NCBI RefSeq assembly: GCF_002078875.1
Contig: NC_034421.1
Location: 9,568,256-9,632,255, forward strand
From: Numida meleagris
Taxonomy: Eukaryota > Chordata > Aves > Galliformes > Numididae
DNA: 64,000 bases
Direction: 5' to 3'
Part shown: piece by piece, positions 36,509-49,631 of the stretch
Numbering within the stretch: the first letter of the stretch is position 1
Layout of the letters: each line of letters begins with the position of its first letter
Notes under the pieces: model-generated
Seen by the model: only the letters and a program-made list of their open reading frames with translations
Database searches by the model: none
Told to the model about the DNA's origin: nothing
Position numbers and translations under genes: made by a program

Positions 36509-39142
36509 AGATAATTGAAAGCTTTTGCTACTCTAATGCACTTCAGTATGTTAGTTTCTATTGTGAATAATTACTGCAAGCCGTTCAGAAAGGATTCCTC
36601 TAATTATCTCTTTTTACTTTAAGGAAGAAAAGAATATACAGAGCAGCGTCCTCACTGACTACTCACCAAATATTCTAAAATATTTTGAGGTTCATACCTG
36701 AAACTGAATTTTCTTTCCACTGTAAAAGTGATCCTAATTAAACTTTGCTCTCCACCAAATCTAATGCTGATCACCTTAAGTTTTATTAGCAAATACTATG
36801 GCTGTGAAAACAACAAAACAGTTCAATCAAATAATTTTAGGGGTAAAATACAAAATTATAAGCAGAAATTATTTATGAGCATGGCAGAATACCAGCAAGT
36901 TATAGGCTTGAATGTATTTAAGGACAGTAGTGGTAACAGGACGTTTATATTATACTGAACTTTTGTGATCCACTGCGGTCTGTCATTTAAATAGGCTTGC
37001 AAATTCATGTTCACTGTACTTATTAAATTACACTTTCACTAACCAGATACTTCTAGCTTCCTTCTATAGCTCTTGAAAATCCACAAAGCGTTGTCAGAAC
37101 CCTGGAGGTAATGACAAATTGCTTTGTTGGAAAACATTTCTTTATGTAATCCATCGTGAGATTGTGGAACGACAAATAGAAGTGACTCACATATGCAGCT
37201 CATTTGCTTTAACACTGCAAGTTACAGATAAACCTACCTGCAGTGCCAGTAAATGTGATCTTGTAGAGCGATCAGTGCTGCTTTGGAAGCAGTGGGTGCG
37301 TGGCACCTCCCAGGACGAAGCGTTCTGGTGTGGACAGCTGCTTGGCCTGAGGGTCTGTGAGAAGCTCCTGCAGATGCTGAGGAGCACGTGCTGTGTGAAA
37401 GGGAGTTTGTGTGGGCAGTCAGTCCCTGGTTTTCCAGCACGCAGCTTGCATTGCACGCATCCCACACCATGTTAATTGCAACTTACTTCCTGTTACTTGT
37501 ACCCTTCAGGTTCTCTTGTTCTGTAAAGATTGTTCTTCCTTATAGATGGCTTCTGAATAGTCCTTCAGGATCTCTGTATCTGCCTAAATACGAAGTGGCT
37601 TCATAACTTGGGGGAAAAGAAGCAGGGAAGATGCAATGATTAGTTACAATTGAGAAATCTGTACTGAACTTTTGAAACATTTTCCCTCTGTGAAAAACGT
37701 ATTCCACTGCGATTGAAGAGACCCATCGTCTCTCAGTATCATAAATGACCTTTAAAGCTGTTGTAATACAACAGTGAGAACAGTAACTGCTGAATTATAG
37801 CAGAGATTCTATAACAATGGGCTGGACATCTTGATTTATATGGAGAGATCATTATTGTCAGTACTACTGTCTTAAAAGTATGTGCAGCCGCTGAGTAATA
37901 CAGACGGTTATTTCAGGTGCTTTTAAATTACTGTGCTGATTTTCTTATCTTTCTGAAGTTAGCTTCATATCTATCTAGGAATTCTATTTGGTGCGTGTCA
38001 CTCAACTTTCTATACCAGAATAAAAAAAAATTGAGGCTGAAGAACCCAGTGAGAGCTGAGTGATGAAACTGGCAGCAATGTGTATAGTATCCACGCTCGG
38101 TAGCTGGATGCAGGATGTTTCCGATACAGAGAATTATTATTAACTTTTATGTAGGGGCCTCTTAATATTGTGTTCCCATTGTATGCTAATATTGTCACTA
38201 TTACGTCACCATCTTTGATTTCAGGGGTTATTGCAGTTTGACGATATAACACTGTGCTGAATCTCGGCTTCTAGGATTTCCATTTGGGACATGAAAATCG
38301 TTCGCTTGTGTGTTAAGGCAATCTAACAGAGCTGTCTTCAGTAGCTTGAATTGGCTGAAGGAGTTTTATGTTCATGTAACTGAAATTGCCTCCGTTTTTA
38401 TCTTGGCGGTCCCAGTGCACAGTATATCTTGCAACTGCGTTTGGAACAGCGCAGAAATAAGACTTGTGTGTGTCACTCAATTAACCAGTCATTTGGGAAC
38501 GAATTCCTGGGAGCTGAATGTGAAATTCACAATGCTGTCAGAAAAGCAGAGGAGAGGAAATCGGAGGGAGAAGAGCTGCAAATGTAAAACCTGTCTACCA
38601 AGGCGGTGTCAGGATTTCAGCTGAAACGTGTGGCTGCTGGCTTACACTAGGAAGTTGATCAGTGTTGAGTCTTCAGTTTTGTCTCCCGCGCTGAGATCGC
38701 TGGGTGTACGCTAAAGGAGCTCGGTCTCACTCCTGCCTGTGGATGGAGTTCCCACCTCTGGCACTCCGTGGCCATTTCATTTGTCCTTACTGTGTGGCTC
38801 TAGTAGTTCTTTTCCTTCTCTGTGGAATCATGCTGGTGTTGTGTTTTAGATGACTTTTACATGGAAACGACCGTGCATGCACTGTACCTGCTCATTTGTA
38901 GTCTATGAGCGAGGCTGACACACAGGCAGCACAACTCAGTGAACTCTGTGCCAGTACTTATATGATGCTTAAATGCCCTAAACGTGAGCTGAACTGCGGA
39001 TGTGAGTGAGAAGCTGTTGTGTCTAATGCTGTGTACACCTAAAAGCTTCCCTGGAATGCCTCTGAGTAGACGAGCTTTCCATTTTCTGCGCTGTTAATAA
39101 ATACTGCAGCGATGTGAATCTCACAAAGAGCCACCTCTGCTT

Positions 39143-39187
39143 AAAAACAAAACAAAACAAAAAAACCCACCAAACAAAAACAAAACC
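39143..39187. repeat. (AAAAC)n-like A/C-rich tract
   Basis: AAAACAAAACAAAACAAAA and similar units, broken by CCCACC, make a simple repeat of about 45 bases. Confidence 0.9.
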
Positions 39188-40423
39188 CGGGAAGTTGTCA
39201 GAGATCTCTTAATCTAAGATATGCATATGTTTGGAGCGCACAGTGATTCCTGCAGGACATACAGCACTGGGGGTACAGCGTCCCAGTGTGAGCACTGGCT
39301 GTGCTCCGGGTGCCGCCATGGCCACCAGCAGGACCTCGCTGCAACCTTGTTGAAATTTGGTTGCGCAGCTGAGGGGATGCGTTGCTTCACAGGGATTATG
39401 AAAATGATGTCAGGTGTGTAAAGCCAACGGCACCGAAATGGTTTCTGAGCTTTCCCTCACCTGGTGCTTGCTGTTAAAACCCTACCAGTAAAGCACTGGG
39501 ATGCGTATGGCTGTGCAGCACCCACCTGCCCCAGCTGCACTGTAGAGGTACCCTGGGCAGCAGCGCATGCTTTGCCTGCTGCCAGCACTGTCACCTGCTG
39601 CTGGCAGCAATCCTTCTGCCAACGAGCTGCTCCTGGGCTTTGGTCCTCAGTTCTGCTGTGGGCTCGGGAAATGTTCGGATGTGAGGCAGTGCACTGCAAC
39701 ACGATGAGAATTACGTCTGTGGCATGTGTGCCAACCTGCTGTGCGTTGGCAGCCCTGGGAGGGTGCTGCTAACAGGCTGGCTGTTTATTCATCCCGTGCC
39801 TGTTCAGATTTGAGATCTCAAACCAAACACTGCTTTGGATCTGTTTCCTGACTTCAGCATTTGATTTCAAACTTAGTTAGGTTTGTTTCATCACATGCTA
39901 TCGTTATAATGATTGTAATTAAGATTCCTTTCGAAAACAGAACATTATGGTTAGTTCCACTACAGTAACGAAGGATTTGTTTCCTTCAGAAGTGGGAAGA
40001 AGCCGCCCATGTTATAAAAGCACCCATGAGCACTGAGCATCTCTGAACCATGCTACTTTTGCGTGTTTCAAAACTGAGTCTAACTTCTTATTAGAAACCT
40101 CTCTGAAAGACACAAGAACTGGGAGCATTGTAGTGCGGTGGAAGTGCCTGTGTAGCCGAGCAGCACTAAAGGTGAGGGCAGTTTTCCTTTAGGTCTATTA
40201 CAAAGTGACACATCTTGAAACAGCCTTAAAATTGTTAAAATAAATCTTCTATATCCCAGAAAATAAATACCACATATGATGAATTTATAATTCGTCATTA
40301 TTCTTTGCACTGATGAATTAACATTGACAGTTAACACTTTCCTTAATTGCTTAGTATAAAATCCATTCTGCATCTGCCATCATCTTCAGCTTTCCTTTTA
40401 TCTGCCCTGTCCCCAACAGTGAA

Positions 40424-40905
40424 TACAGAATGGTAGAATAACAGAAGTCAGAGGGATCTCTGGGGGTTGCCCAACCCAAGCCCAGTTTGTCAATGAGCGA
40501 GCTACGGTGTTGGGTCAGGTCCTTTGGGGCCTTCTCCAGTCCGGCTCCGAGTATCAACATGGATTTAGATACAACAGTCAATCAGTTCCAGTACTTAAAC
40601 TCTCACCGTGCAAATATTTTTGTTATATCTCATTAGAATTTCTCTCTGTAATGTGACCGTGGCCTCTTGTTTTGCTGTGAGTCTAACTCCGTTTGGTTTT
40701 AGACACCTGTCCTTACCTGTCCCATCCCCAGCAAACCCCCATTCCTTCAGCCTCTCCTTGCAGCCTCGTGTGCTCCAATCCTTTGGACTTGTTGAGAGGT
40801 GGTGGTGGTGGGATGGGGGAAGCCTGAGAGCGGACGTGTGTTTCCAGCTGTGGTCTCATGAGTTCCAGGGAGGGAATGATGCCCTGCGAGCCTACATAAA
40901 TGTGC
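40424..40905 (-). mobile_element. Old, diverged CR1 LINE fragment
   Basis: The order of landmarks is that of a minus-strand CR1: CAGAATGGTAGAATAACAG, GGGATCTCTGGGGGTTGCCCA, ACTCTCACCGTGCAAA, CCTTCAGCCTCTCCTTGCAG, GTGCTCCAATCC, then CAGCTGTGGTCTCATGAG and CAGGGAGGGAATGATGCCCT. Each corresponds to a part of the CR1 3' region, but mismatches and gaps are frequent, so it belongs to an older subfamily than the copies at 48.7 and 51.6 kb. Confidence 0.75.
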
Positions 40906-40963
40906 TTCAATTCTTATGCTTTTAAAAGTTGTTGCAAAAAAATGGGAGAGGATGTAGGATTTC

Positions 40964-40989
40964 TTTTTTTTTTTTTTTTTTTTTTTTTT
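40964..40989. repeat. Poly-T tract, 26 bases
   Basis: An uninterrupted run of 26 T just past the diverged CR1. No processed gene copy can be recognised beside it, although TTTATTG (CAATAAA on the other strand) lies about 45 bases to the right. Confidence 0.95.
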
Positions 40990-43900
40990 AATTGTAGAAT
41001 CACTTCTGGGTATTATAATTCCTGGAGTGTGTTTATTGATTTGTATGTCAGCCTAGCTCATGGTAAAAACAGCCCTATATTTTTACAGAAAATCTTACGT
41101 TTAAATTTTCTAACTTTTCATTCTTGCCTTTACTGATAACTGATATTAGCATGCATGCGGCAGTGTACTCCTTCCTGAGCATGGTAATAATTTTGGCTTT
41201 GGTTAGCATTGCAGAAGAGAGGAAGATTAAACTATAGCTAAATGCCTTAATTCAAAAATACCAACACTAATTTAATGTTTTGTGTCTGGATACCTTGCAC
41301 TGTTTCACTGCATGTAAGCAGTACTTCTAGCTTCTGCCTCTTGTTAACGAGCGCTTGAATTTTATTTTCTTCCCTTCTTGCTGTACTAATGCTGCTACAG
41401 AAAGCATAACTTTCAGAAATTCTTAATGTATTTTTAACTGCAATGAAACATCACGTTGATCTCCCTTTGTGTATGTATATTTATTTAAAAAAAAATTCTT
41501 GCACATGCTAAAGACTTTTATAACTGAGTTCATAATCTGTTGTTGTACCTTTTATGCACATGTGCTATGACTATTTCTAATTAATGGTTAAAAATGTACT
41601 TGAAATCGGTCTTACTGAGGCATATGGACTAGATTCAATTTCTTGTGCTTTTCTTTACCTGGAGCCAACGCTCGGGGAGCATGAGGTGGTTAGGTTGCAG
41701 CGTGCTGCTTTGCATAACTCTGCTTGTGCTGTCACAGCTATGAGAAAGTGAAGTTTAACCGTGTTTGCTGCAGTGTTTGCTACTTTGAGCAGTGCCTCAG
41801 AGCTGGAGGGAGCACTATACCTCAGTGTGCCTTGTTTTCTTGCTTTCTTGCTCTGTCTCGCTCTCTCCTACTTTTCTAAAGGATTTTCCTGCCTGTTTTG
41901 GAGGCAGTTGTATTTTCCTCATTCTTCCCCCTTAGTTTGATGAAGGAAGAAGGCGTGGTGGATTTCCTGGAATACTATGAGAGTGAGCTTGAACTGAGTC
42001 TCTGGGAGACAAAGGGAGACAAACTTGGTGTAATTCATCCAAGCAGAAAGAAGACAGTGACAGAAATTCCCAGTGCCTTCAAAAACCAGTAAGAAGATTG
42101 TAGAAAGTAGAAATCTTTTGAACAACACCATGTCCTAGAGTTTACCTGGTGTTTGAGGTGGCTGAGGTGTGGGCAAGGTCCTACTTTCAGCTTGCAGCAG
42201 TTTGCAGTGTTGCAGCTGAGCCCAGGCTGCAGGATGGGATCCTATAAACTGCTCCTAAGTAGCAGAGTGCAGTGTTTGTCTTCACTGGGATGTAATCTTA
42301 TTTGCAGTAAGTGTAATATATTTTTGTCTCAAAGGTATCGTTTTCTTTCTCTTCACACTGTCTGTTCTTACAGTTCTTGAAAACAGGAATCCATAAGTGC
42401 CTCCGTGTGTTTTGAGCAGTAACATCTTAAAACTGCTAGTAAGTCAATGTCTAGATCTTCCATGCATCCATCCCAGCTATTGCCTGCCTATGGGAAATTA
42501 TAGCACAGCTAACTCCCAGCTGGGAAAAGTAGGACACCAGGCCTTCAGCATAATTTTCTGCTTGCAGACATTCTTGGTGGCATCTTTAGAATTTTTTTTT
42601 CCAAGAGCATTCTCGAACATAAAACCTGAAATGATTTCCTTTAAGCTACAAAATAATAATGGGACTATTATAATGCACATAAGATGCTTCTGGTAATCAG
42701 AATATATCTGATTCTGCCTGCAAATATTCGTCCTAATAAAATTATGCAGTGAAAGAACAGAAGGGCATTGGTATCATGTCAAAAATGCTTTTAACATCTT
42801 TTCTATTAATTTTTTTGAGCTTGCTTAGATTATTTGAGTAAGTAGTTTAATAGTCCTTTATATTTGCCACTTATTTGAGCTAGCAGTTGAATGTGAAGAA
42901 TTTTTTTTTTTTAAGAATGATACAATTTTGGACTTGCTTGGAGGATGTCCTTGATAAAGCTGTGGACATCAGTGATGGTACAGAACATGTTGCACATGAG
43001 CAGATTCTCTGCAGTCTGGGACTAATTTTGTTTGTCAGAAATTGGTGGTTATCTGGGCCAGCCTTACCCTCTCCCAGCCCTGTTCCCCCTCTCCTGCCTC
43101 CCCTCTCCTGGAGCTATGAAGTTGTGTGCATTTTATTGAAGGAGCCCAGCCTGGATTGTCTCCACGCCATCTGTCACCATATTGTTTGTTTAAATCTCTG
43201 AGATATTTTCTTCTCTTCACTGAAATTAAAAAAGCTGTAGCAACATCATTGGCTATTTATATTTGATTTACACTTAATGTTCTCAGGAGAAAAGCCCTGT
43301 GCTTGCGCTTGAGGTGCGTCAGCTAGATGCGCTGTCTATACAGAATGCCCAGGGGTTGGTTCTGCTGCCGCAGGACTGCGGTCGTGCTCCAGCCCAGAGC
43401 CCTCCAGACGGAGACCTGTGTGAAGTCCAGTGGCACCAGAGAGGCAGCACTGCTTGGAGTAAGGTGGGTCTTCCACGAGCCTGAGGAGGAGAGGCTTTGG
43501 GCTTTTGTGGAAATGCACAGCAGCTACCATACCTGGTGGGTTGGTGTTGTTTTTTTTCAGACACAAAGTTGAAGAGGTTCCCTGGAGTGCAGCAGCTCTA
43601 ACTTGTACGAGGTATGCAGTTAACATCGTACCTCACCTTTCCCACAATACTTGCCCCTGCACTATCTATATACATAACACTTAATGATCAAAAAGGGAGG
43701 AGAAGGAGGCCCCAGACATACAAGTGATCTCTTGGAGAAGAGCAGAGTTCCTCTCAAAAAATGTGTGCAACTCCTGGGGTGGAAGCATGGCGGCTCCGCT
43801 GCTGCCCTGCAAGGTGAGTTGACAAGTGTTCCGCTCATCAACCTTTGTGATTGATGTAAATCTTCTGGAAAAAAAACAGTACTTTCAATTCCAGATTTGT

Positions 43901-44195
43901 GACTGAGGTTTGCCTTAGTTACTGGCTTTTCAAGTTTTCCATGCGGATTAAAGGAATTTTTCACAAATGTACTTATATAGAAAGTTTGTGCAGTCAGAGC
44001 TGTTCCTGCTTCCCTAATCTGCTTAGCAGCCACAGAGACCAAACTAAAGCTGACCTAGGGAATCCAGCAACATAGCTGAGGTTATAAACTGGTCCTGAAC
44101 TTCTAGAGCGTGGAGAAGAGTGAAACATCTCCATTTGGTTGTATGTGACGGAGTGGAGAATGTTTAGCATGATTAACCTACATTTGAATGGAAAT

Positions 44196-44291
44196 ACCCT
44201 GGGCAGCCTGTTTGAGCTTTAGGCATCTCTGTTCATTGCAGGGAGGCTGGACTAGGTCCCTTCCTGCTCAGGTGATTCTGTGATTCTATGA
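44196..44291 (+). mobile_element. CR1 LINE 3' end fragment
   Basis: CTGTTCATTGCAGGGAGGCTGG, then ACTAGGTCCCTTCCTGCTC and TGATTCTGTGATTCTATGA mark the last 100 bases of a plus-strand CR1. It is very strongly 5' truncated. Confidence 0.9.
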
Positions 44292-47200
44292 GCTGTAGTC
44301 GTCCCCTTTTTGGACTATTTCGGTCCCTTCTGACTGTAAAGCACCAAGGAGCATATTGGAGGGCTGTGGAAGGGATTTAATTAAAGCTTGACCATGTCTT
44401 TTCTATACAGCTCCTAAAAAAACTTCTATTTCTTTTGAAAATCTTTTGCTTCACATTTAGGAATGCTCTGGTTTGAGAAAGCTACACCTGTGGTTTTTAG
44501 TATACATACAGATTCTCCTCTCGACTTTCTTCCAGATTCCAATAGTGAAGGTTGAGAGAGAGAATGAGAAAATTAATGCCATGTTTGTGCTTCCACACAA
44601 AATATTAAAAGCACATTGATTTGCTTCCTGTCAGGATGGAGCCTGTAAGGAGCAGAGGTTGGTGTGTGGGGCTGGCTGAAGGCAGTGCATTCTCCCAGCA
44701 GTATCGCGTATCACTTGTCTTTAAGTAGCTTGGATGAAGATGTGATCTGAAAAGGGAAAGCTGGCTAGGAGGCCACTTTTCATCTTTAAAACAACGCGTG
44801 TCTTAATGTCGGGTTTGGAGTAAGCACTCCCAGGGAGCTCCTTCACGACCAGCTGACTCAGCAGTCAGTGGTTTAGGCTTTCTATCCCTACTGCAATTTT
44901 GAGCATGTGATTTCATTCCGGGCCTGCACGGAGCGTGGCTGGCTGTTCCCTCGGTGCAGGCCGGTCACCTGCTGCAGCGCGGACAGGAGCGCCAGGCCCC
45001 GCTGTTGACACGGCGCTGTGCTGTGCTCAGCTATTTATTTATAGCCTGCTTTTGTGCATCTCTGAGCAGGATGCTTCTATAAATGTTTCATTCGAGGGAT
45101 TGTGGGGTGGGAAGATGCTCATCTTTTTGTTTAGTATACCTTTCCTCACAGTGTTCATTTCTCAGCATCTCAGCTTTTGGTTCAGGACTCTCTGCCTGTA
45201 ATTGTCAGTACCAAGTTTTGACCGTTCGTGTTTACCAGTTTGCCTCTCCCCATGACCAGAATTCACAATAGGATTGCTTTGTTTTCATTACATTGATTTT
45301 GTGCCTAGTGGAAACACATTGCATATGTAAAGCCACTATGAAAGAGGAAAGAGCGAGGATTTTATAGCCACCTTCCAGCTCAACACAATTTACAATACAA
45401 TTAGGAACGACAGTTATAATTGGATAAACAGAAAATAGAATTAAGGTAATCTGTTCTAAATGAACAACGTTTCTGTAATGAGTTGCTTTTAGGAGTTACA
45501 GAAACATATAATTACCAGACAAATTACATGTTATTTTTTTTGCGTGTGTGTGTGAGGCTAATTTAGTGTTCTGGGTAAATTGTGCTGGCAGAAGCATCAG
45601 AGTTATGTGAAGTACCTAATTGGGTCGAGATAAGGTTTGTGAATTCATCATAAGAAAACAGATGCAAAAATTATGGAGGCTGTCTGTATTCTAGTCAAGC
45701 AGTGTTCGAATGGTCTGCTTTATTTTAGATAGTCACATCATTTTTGTAGTCAGTAAGCTAACCCTGCCCTCTCTGGTTTGTTTCAATCCATTTACTATTC
45801 TTTCCCTTCCTTCTTGATCTGCATTTCAGCTATTACATGCAAAATGGCTGAAATTTCCCATTATGGAATGTGGAGTCTAGCAAAAGATGTGGATGACTCT
45901 GGTGCTTCAGGTACAAAACTTTAAGCTCTATTGCTTAACAGTGTAAGACTGTCGACGAATTGTCACTGACAAAGACAAAATTGAACTAGTACAGAAGATG
46001 TAAAAAGAAGCATTTGTTTCCTTTCCTTAATCTTAGACTGAGTTTTTCATATGCAGTCTCTTCTGAATGCAGTCTCCTTCCACCAGAGACCTGTGTCTCT
46101 CCAAGCACTCTTCTTTTTTGCTGCCTTCCTCACCAGCCTATCTGTTTGCTATTCCTATCTATGCTGGGCCATCACTGTAGCATTCAGTTCTATTTGTTTA
46201 TTGCCTTAGTTCACTTCTGGTAGAAGGAAGGCTGGTTAGGAGGGGATACATCTCTCCACCTAAAATTGTGTCCCTTAATGTCAGGAGTACTAGGACTCTT
46301 TCAGTGTGAGAAAAGATGTGCTAAAATATGATTAGCTGGAACAAAGAGGAATTGTCTGGAATCCCAAGAAAAAAGGTCAAAACTGTTAGGACTTTCAGCT
46401 AAGCCTGTTTATATTTAATAGTAGAAAATACAGAAAGGGTAAGAAATTGAGCCAGGGTAATGGAGTTGGAGAGCTGTGGTGGTGAGAAACCAGTAACAGA
46501 AGTTGTTGATGAAAATGGTCTGTTTGTCTATTTCTGTTTGTGAAGAAAGAAAAATGAGAAATCCGAAAGGATTCAGAACTCCAGCCATCGCTTCCATCTT
46601 GGCATCTCTTCAGGTTTCCTGGCCTTGGGAGTTTGGAGAACTCTGCTGAGTGATTTCTTCACTGAGCCTTGCGTTCTCCTATGGGACTTTTCTTGGAATG
46701 CTTTTCCTAGTGTGATGTAGGGAGTCTGAGCTGTGGTTGAGTATCTCAAAGTTGATGCATCGGAGACTGCACATTTGTCTTTTAATGACATTTTATATTT
46801 CCCTGTTTTTTTTAATATACATTCTCTCCTCTGTTCAACCTTTGGCGCAGAATCAGCCTACAGGCTTCCTAAGTATACAGTCTGTTTTTTTTTTCTGTAC
46901 CAGTTTGTCCAGCACCCATGTCCTTCTAGGCAAACATCCATTTCTATAGAAAATGGAATTATTTTTGTAATAATTCTCTGATTTGTGGCAATAAACGTAC
47001 TTTTTTTTCTATGCATTTTTGTTGTGTGCATGTGCTTTAAGGGGGTGCCTACTACCTTGGACTTGAGGAACAGGCATTTGAAAATATATTGATAAATCTC
47101 TTCTTTCACAACCCATTTTCAATTAAATTAATCTGATTTTCAGATCTCCCTCTAGGGGCATCAGAATACTTGTGAGCAGGGCAAACTGACACTTAAAATG

Positions 47201-48322
47201 TATGAAAACAAATTGCTTTCCACAGCATATGGTGGCTTGCTGATTCTGCAGTTTCCCCTACGTGGTGTTTGAGAATGTGTTTTGCTGTGGCTTTAAAATA
47301 TTATTAAGACTTGCATTTACTGGCACTTAGAACTTAAATTGCAGTTATGTGCACAGTACAGATTTATGGATCATTAATTATATAAATGCTGATGTCATCC
47401 AAACAGCTGGCTGTATGAGGTTGAAAAGAAGCAACGGCTTCTGAGAACAGAGCATAAGAAAGTATCACTCGAGGATATTTTGGCTGCTGTCAGGGTATGC
47501 TCTCTTGCAGAAGGAAAAATGCAAGTTTGTATGATTTCTTTTCCTTACGTTGGTTGAAGTAAACAAATGATCCTCATTGTGTTTTCTAGATATGCTCATT
47601 CTGTCGCTTCTCATAAATTTTTTTTAGGTTGTCACATTTTCCTTTTTCAAACCTTTTCCACATCAGGATAGAGGCATCTGGCTACAATCTCTGTTGTTCT
47701 TCTATCATCATTTTGTAGCGTAAGAATAACTGGAATATTTCCAGTATTCCAGTAAGTGAAGTGACACTAGGACTGATGTGAATGAATTGGGATAGGTGTA
47801 ATTAGCAAATAATCTTCACATTTAAAATATCCTGAACAGTTGTTAAATGGCTTCTCGCTATATACAATACTTTCAGATTCCAAATTTGTCCTAAAAATGC
47901 ATCTTACAGTCTCTAAATTAAAATTTAAATGAATGTGTGGATACTTCATACAGGAGTGAGCTGTCGCCTGCAGCAAGTTTTCCTGTAATGGTCTTTGAAA
48001 GCCTTACCAGTGTTAATTGTGTGCTTGCATAAGTTGTTTTCTGTAAGCGTGCACTGGTTCTCTGTTTCCTTGTGTTAGGTGACTGCTGGCTTGAGAAGAG
48101 CTTCTCTGTGATTTACCCTGTTCACAGTAAGAGCTTGAGATCTTAAAATAGTGAGTTATCCAATAATAAAATGTAACGGTCCAGCTCAGTAATCCTTATT
48201 CCAATGTAAGTCCTATTGATTTGTTAAGCTGCAGTGGGCACTTCAGTGAGCACTGCCTGAAAGCTGTGGAAAATGTAGGCCAAAATAGAAATGAATTTCA
48301 CTAATTTCCCAACTTTTACTGC

Positions 48323-48342
48323 TTTTTTTTTTTTTTTTTTTT
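48323..48342. repeat. Poly-T tract, 20 bases
   Basis: An uninterrupted run of 20 T in the intron, about 360 bases before a CR1 copy. No linked retroposed gene is seen. Confidence 0.95.
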
Positions 48343-48705
48343 ACTGTATGTGAGAAGTTATAGACACGCAAAAACTTGTTTTATAACGACTCATGCTGAA
48401 AACAGTTCTCCAGGTCAGCAAAGGCACTTCTAAATGCCAAGGAGGGTGGCACTTGTAGGAAAAGGGAGCATCTGCACGTACAGCAACCAGGCCATGTGTG
48501 AGCCCTGTTTTTGCACTCCTGCAGCATGACTGAGTTCATTGTAAAGTAAAGGCATGCAAAGCAAGCGAATATTCAAAATATCCTTTAATGCCTGCTTAAA
48601 TGCTATTCCTGAAGACCTTAGTGCTGCAAAATTAGGAGATGGAGGGATTTTTGTCATCCTAAGAAGTTGCTCTGTACATTCATTACTTAAAAGACATAAC
48701 AAATC

Positions 48706-48930
48706 GATCATATATATGGAGTTTGAGTTGGAAGGGACCTTTAAAGGCCATCTGGTCCAACTCCCCTGCGATGAACAGGGACACCCACAGCTCAATCAGG
48801 TTGCTCAGAGACTGGTCCAGCCTGACTTTGAGTGTCTCTGGGGATGGGGCATCCGCCACCTCTCTGGGCAACCCGTGCCAGTGCCTCACCACCCTGACTG
48901 TAAAAACCTTTCTCCTTTTATCCAACATAG
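48706..48930 (-). mobile_element. CR1 LINE 3' region fragment
   Basis: GAGTTGGAAGGGACCTTTAA, ATCTGGTCCAACTCCCCTGC, GAACAGGGACACCCACAGCT and GGGCAACCCGTGCCAGTGCC follow the bird CR1 3' UTR in reverse complement. The terminal ATTCTATGA repeat at the left has decayed into an ATATATGG stretch. It belongs to a similar subfamily to the copy at 51.6 kb. Confidence 0.92.
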
Positions 48931-49117
48931 TTGAAACTCAAAGCCGCATACTGGACTTAAGGCATGCTCTGCTAAGAAGAGCAGTCATTGGTTAAAGGCG
49001 TGATTTGGTATGTTAGGAGCTGTTAATGCTACCTGGGGTGCTTTCTTCCAAATTAGTTACCAGACTTTCTGGTAAAATGTTTTGTACCTTGTTTTACTTA
49101 AGTTAAACCTGATAGTT

Positions 49118-49631
49118 TATGTGAGCTCTCCAAAAATAATGCCTCCTATTTATTTCCATGAAAACTACAATAGTTACACTATTTGATAGAGCAAACTCTC
49201 AGCTATGAAATGCTATTTTTCAATGGTCACTACCATTAACTATGCATTTTTGTCAGCGATGAACAAGAGCTTGTATGCTGCACTTGGAAAAATATGCATC
49301 AGCGAAGGTGACCCACTGTCACTGTTGCCACAGTTGAAACATACCACCACTGCCTCACTGTGCTCACATCCACTGTCCGGTCAATCAGTGTCAATGAGTG
49401 CTACTTTTTTTGCATGGAGGAATTCAATGATGCACCTTTGTTTCATGCATACTTCCATGTCAGATGCCATTGTGTCAGTGTGCCCCTCTCCTGCCATCTG
49501 TCACACTGCAACTGAATGTAATGAGATATTGGTGGGAAGGTTCAGCTGCTACTGCCATCCCAGGATCCACCTCTGACATCATGGGCGAACATAATTCAAT
49601 AGGAGACATTACTTGCAGAGCTGCCCTTGTA
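49118..49631 (-). mobile_element. Internally deleted mariner element (Galluhop-like)
   Basis: The ends are inverted repeats: AATAATGCCTCCTATT at left and, on the other strand, AGTAATGTCTCCTATT at right, each next to a TA, the mariner target. On the minus strand the right part reads as the start of a mariner transposase (helix-turn-helix region around MKQRCIIEFLHAKK) and the left part as its end (QALVHRWQKCI), so the catalytic DDD core is missing. At 514 bp, against about 1.3 kb for a full mariner, it is a non-autonomous deletion copy with several stops and frameshifts. The plus-strand frame at 49205-49576 is only a shadow of this element. Confidence 0.85.

Noticed and set aside
39319..39337. 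TGGCCACCAGCAGG, a partial CTCF-like word
   Set aside because: The left half fits but the GGGGGCGCTA half does not; weak beside the site at 34646.
48554..48995. Plus-strand frames of about 90 and 126 codons
   Set aside because: They are translations of the reverse complement of a CR1 3' region, not a gene.
49205..49576. 123-codon plus-strand frame
   Set aside because: It is the antisense shadow of the minus-strand mariner transposase remnant.
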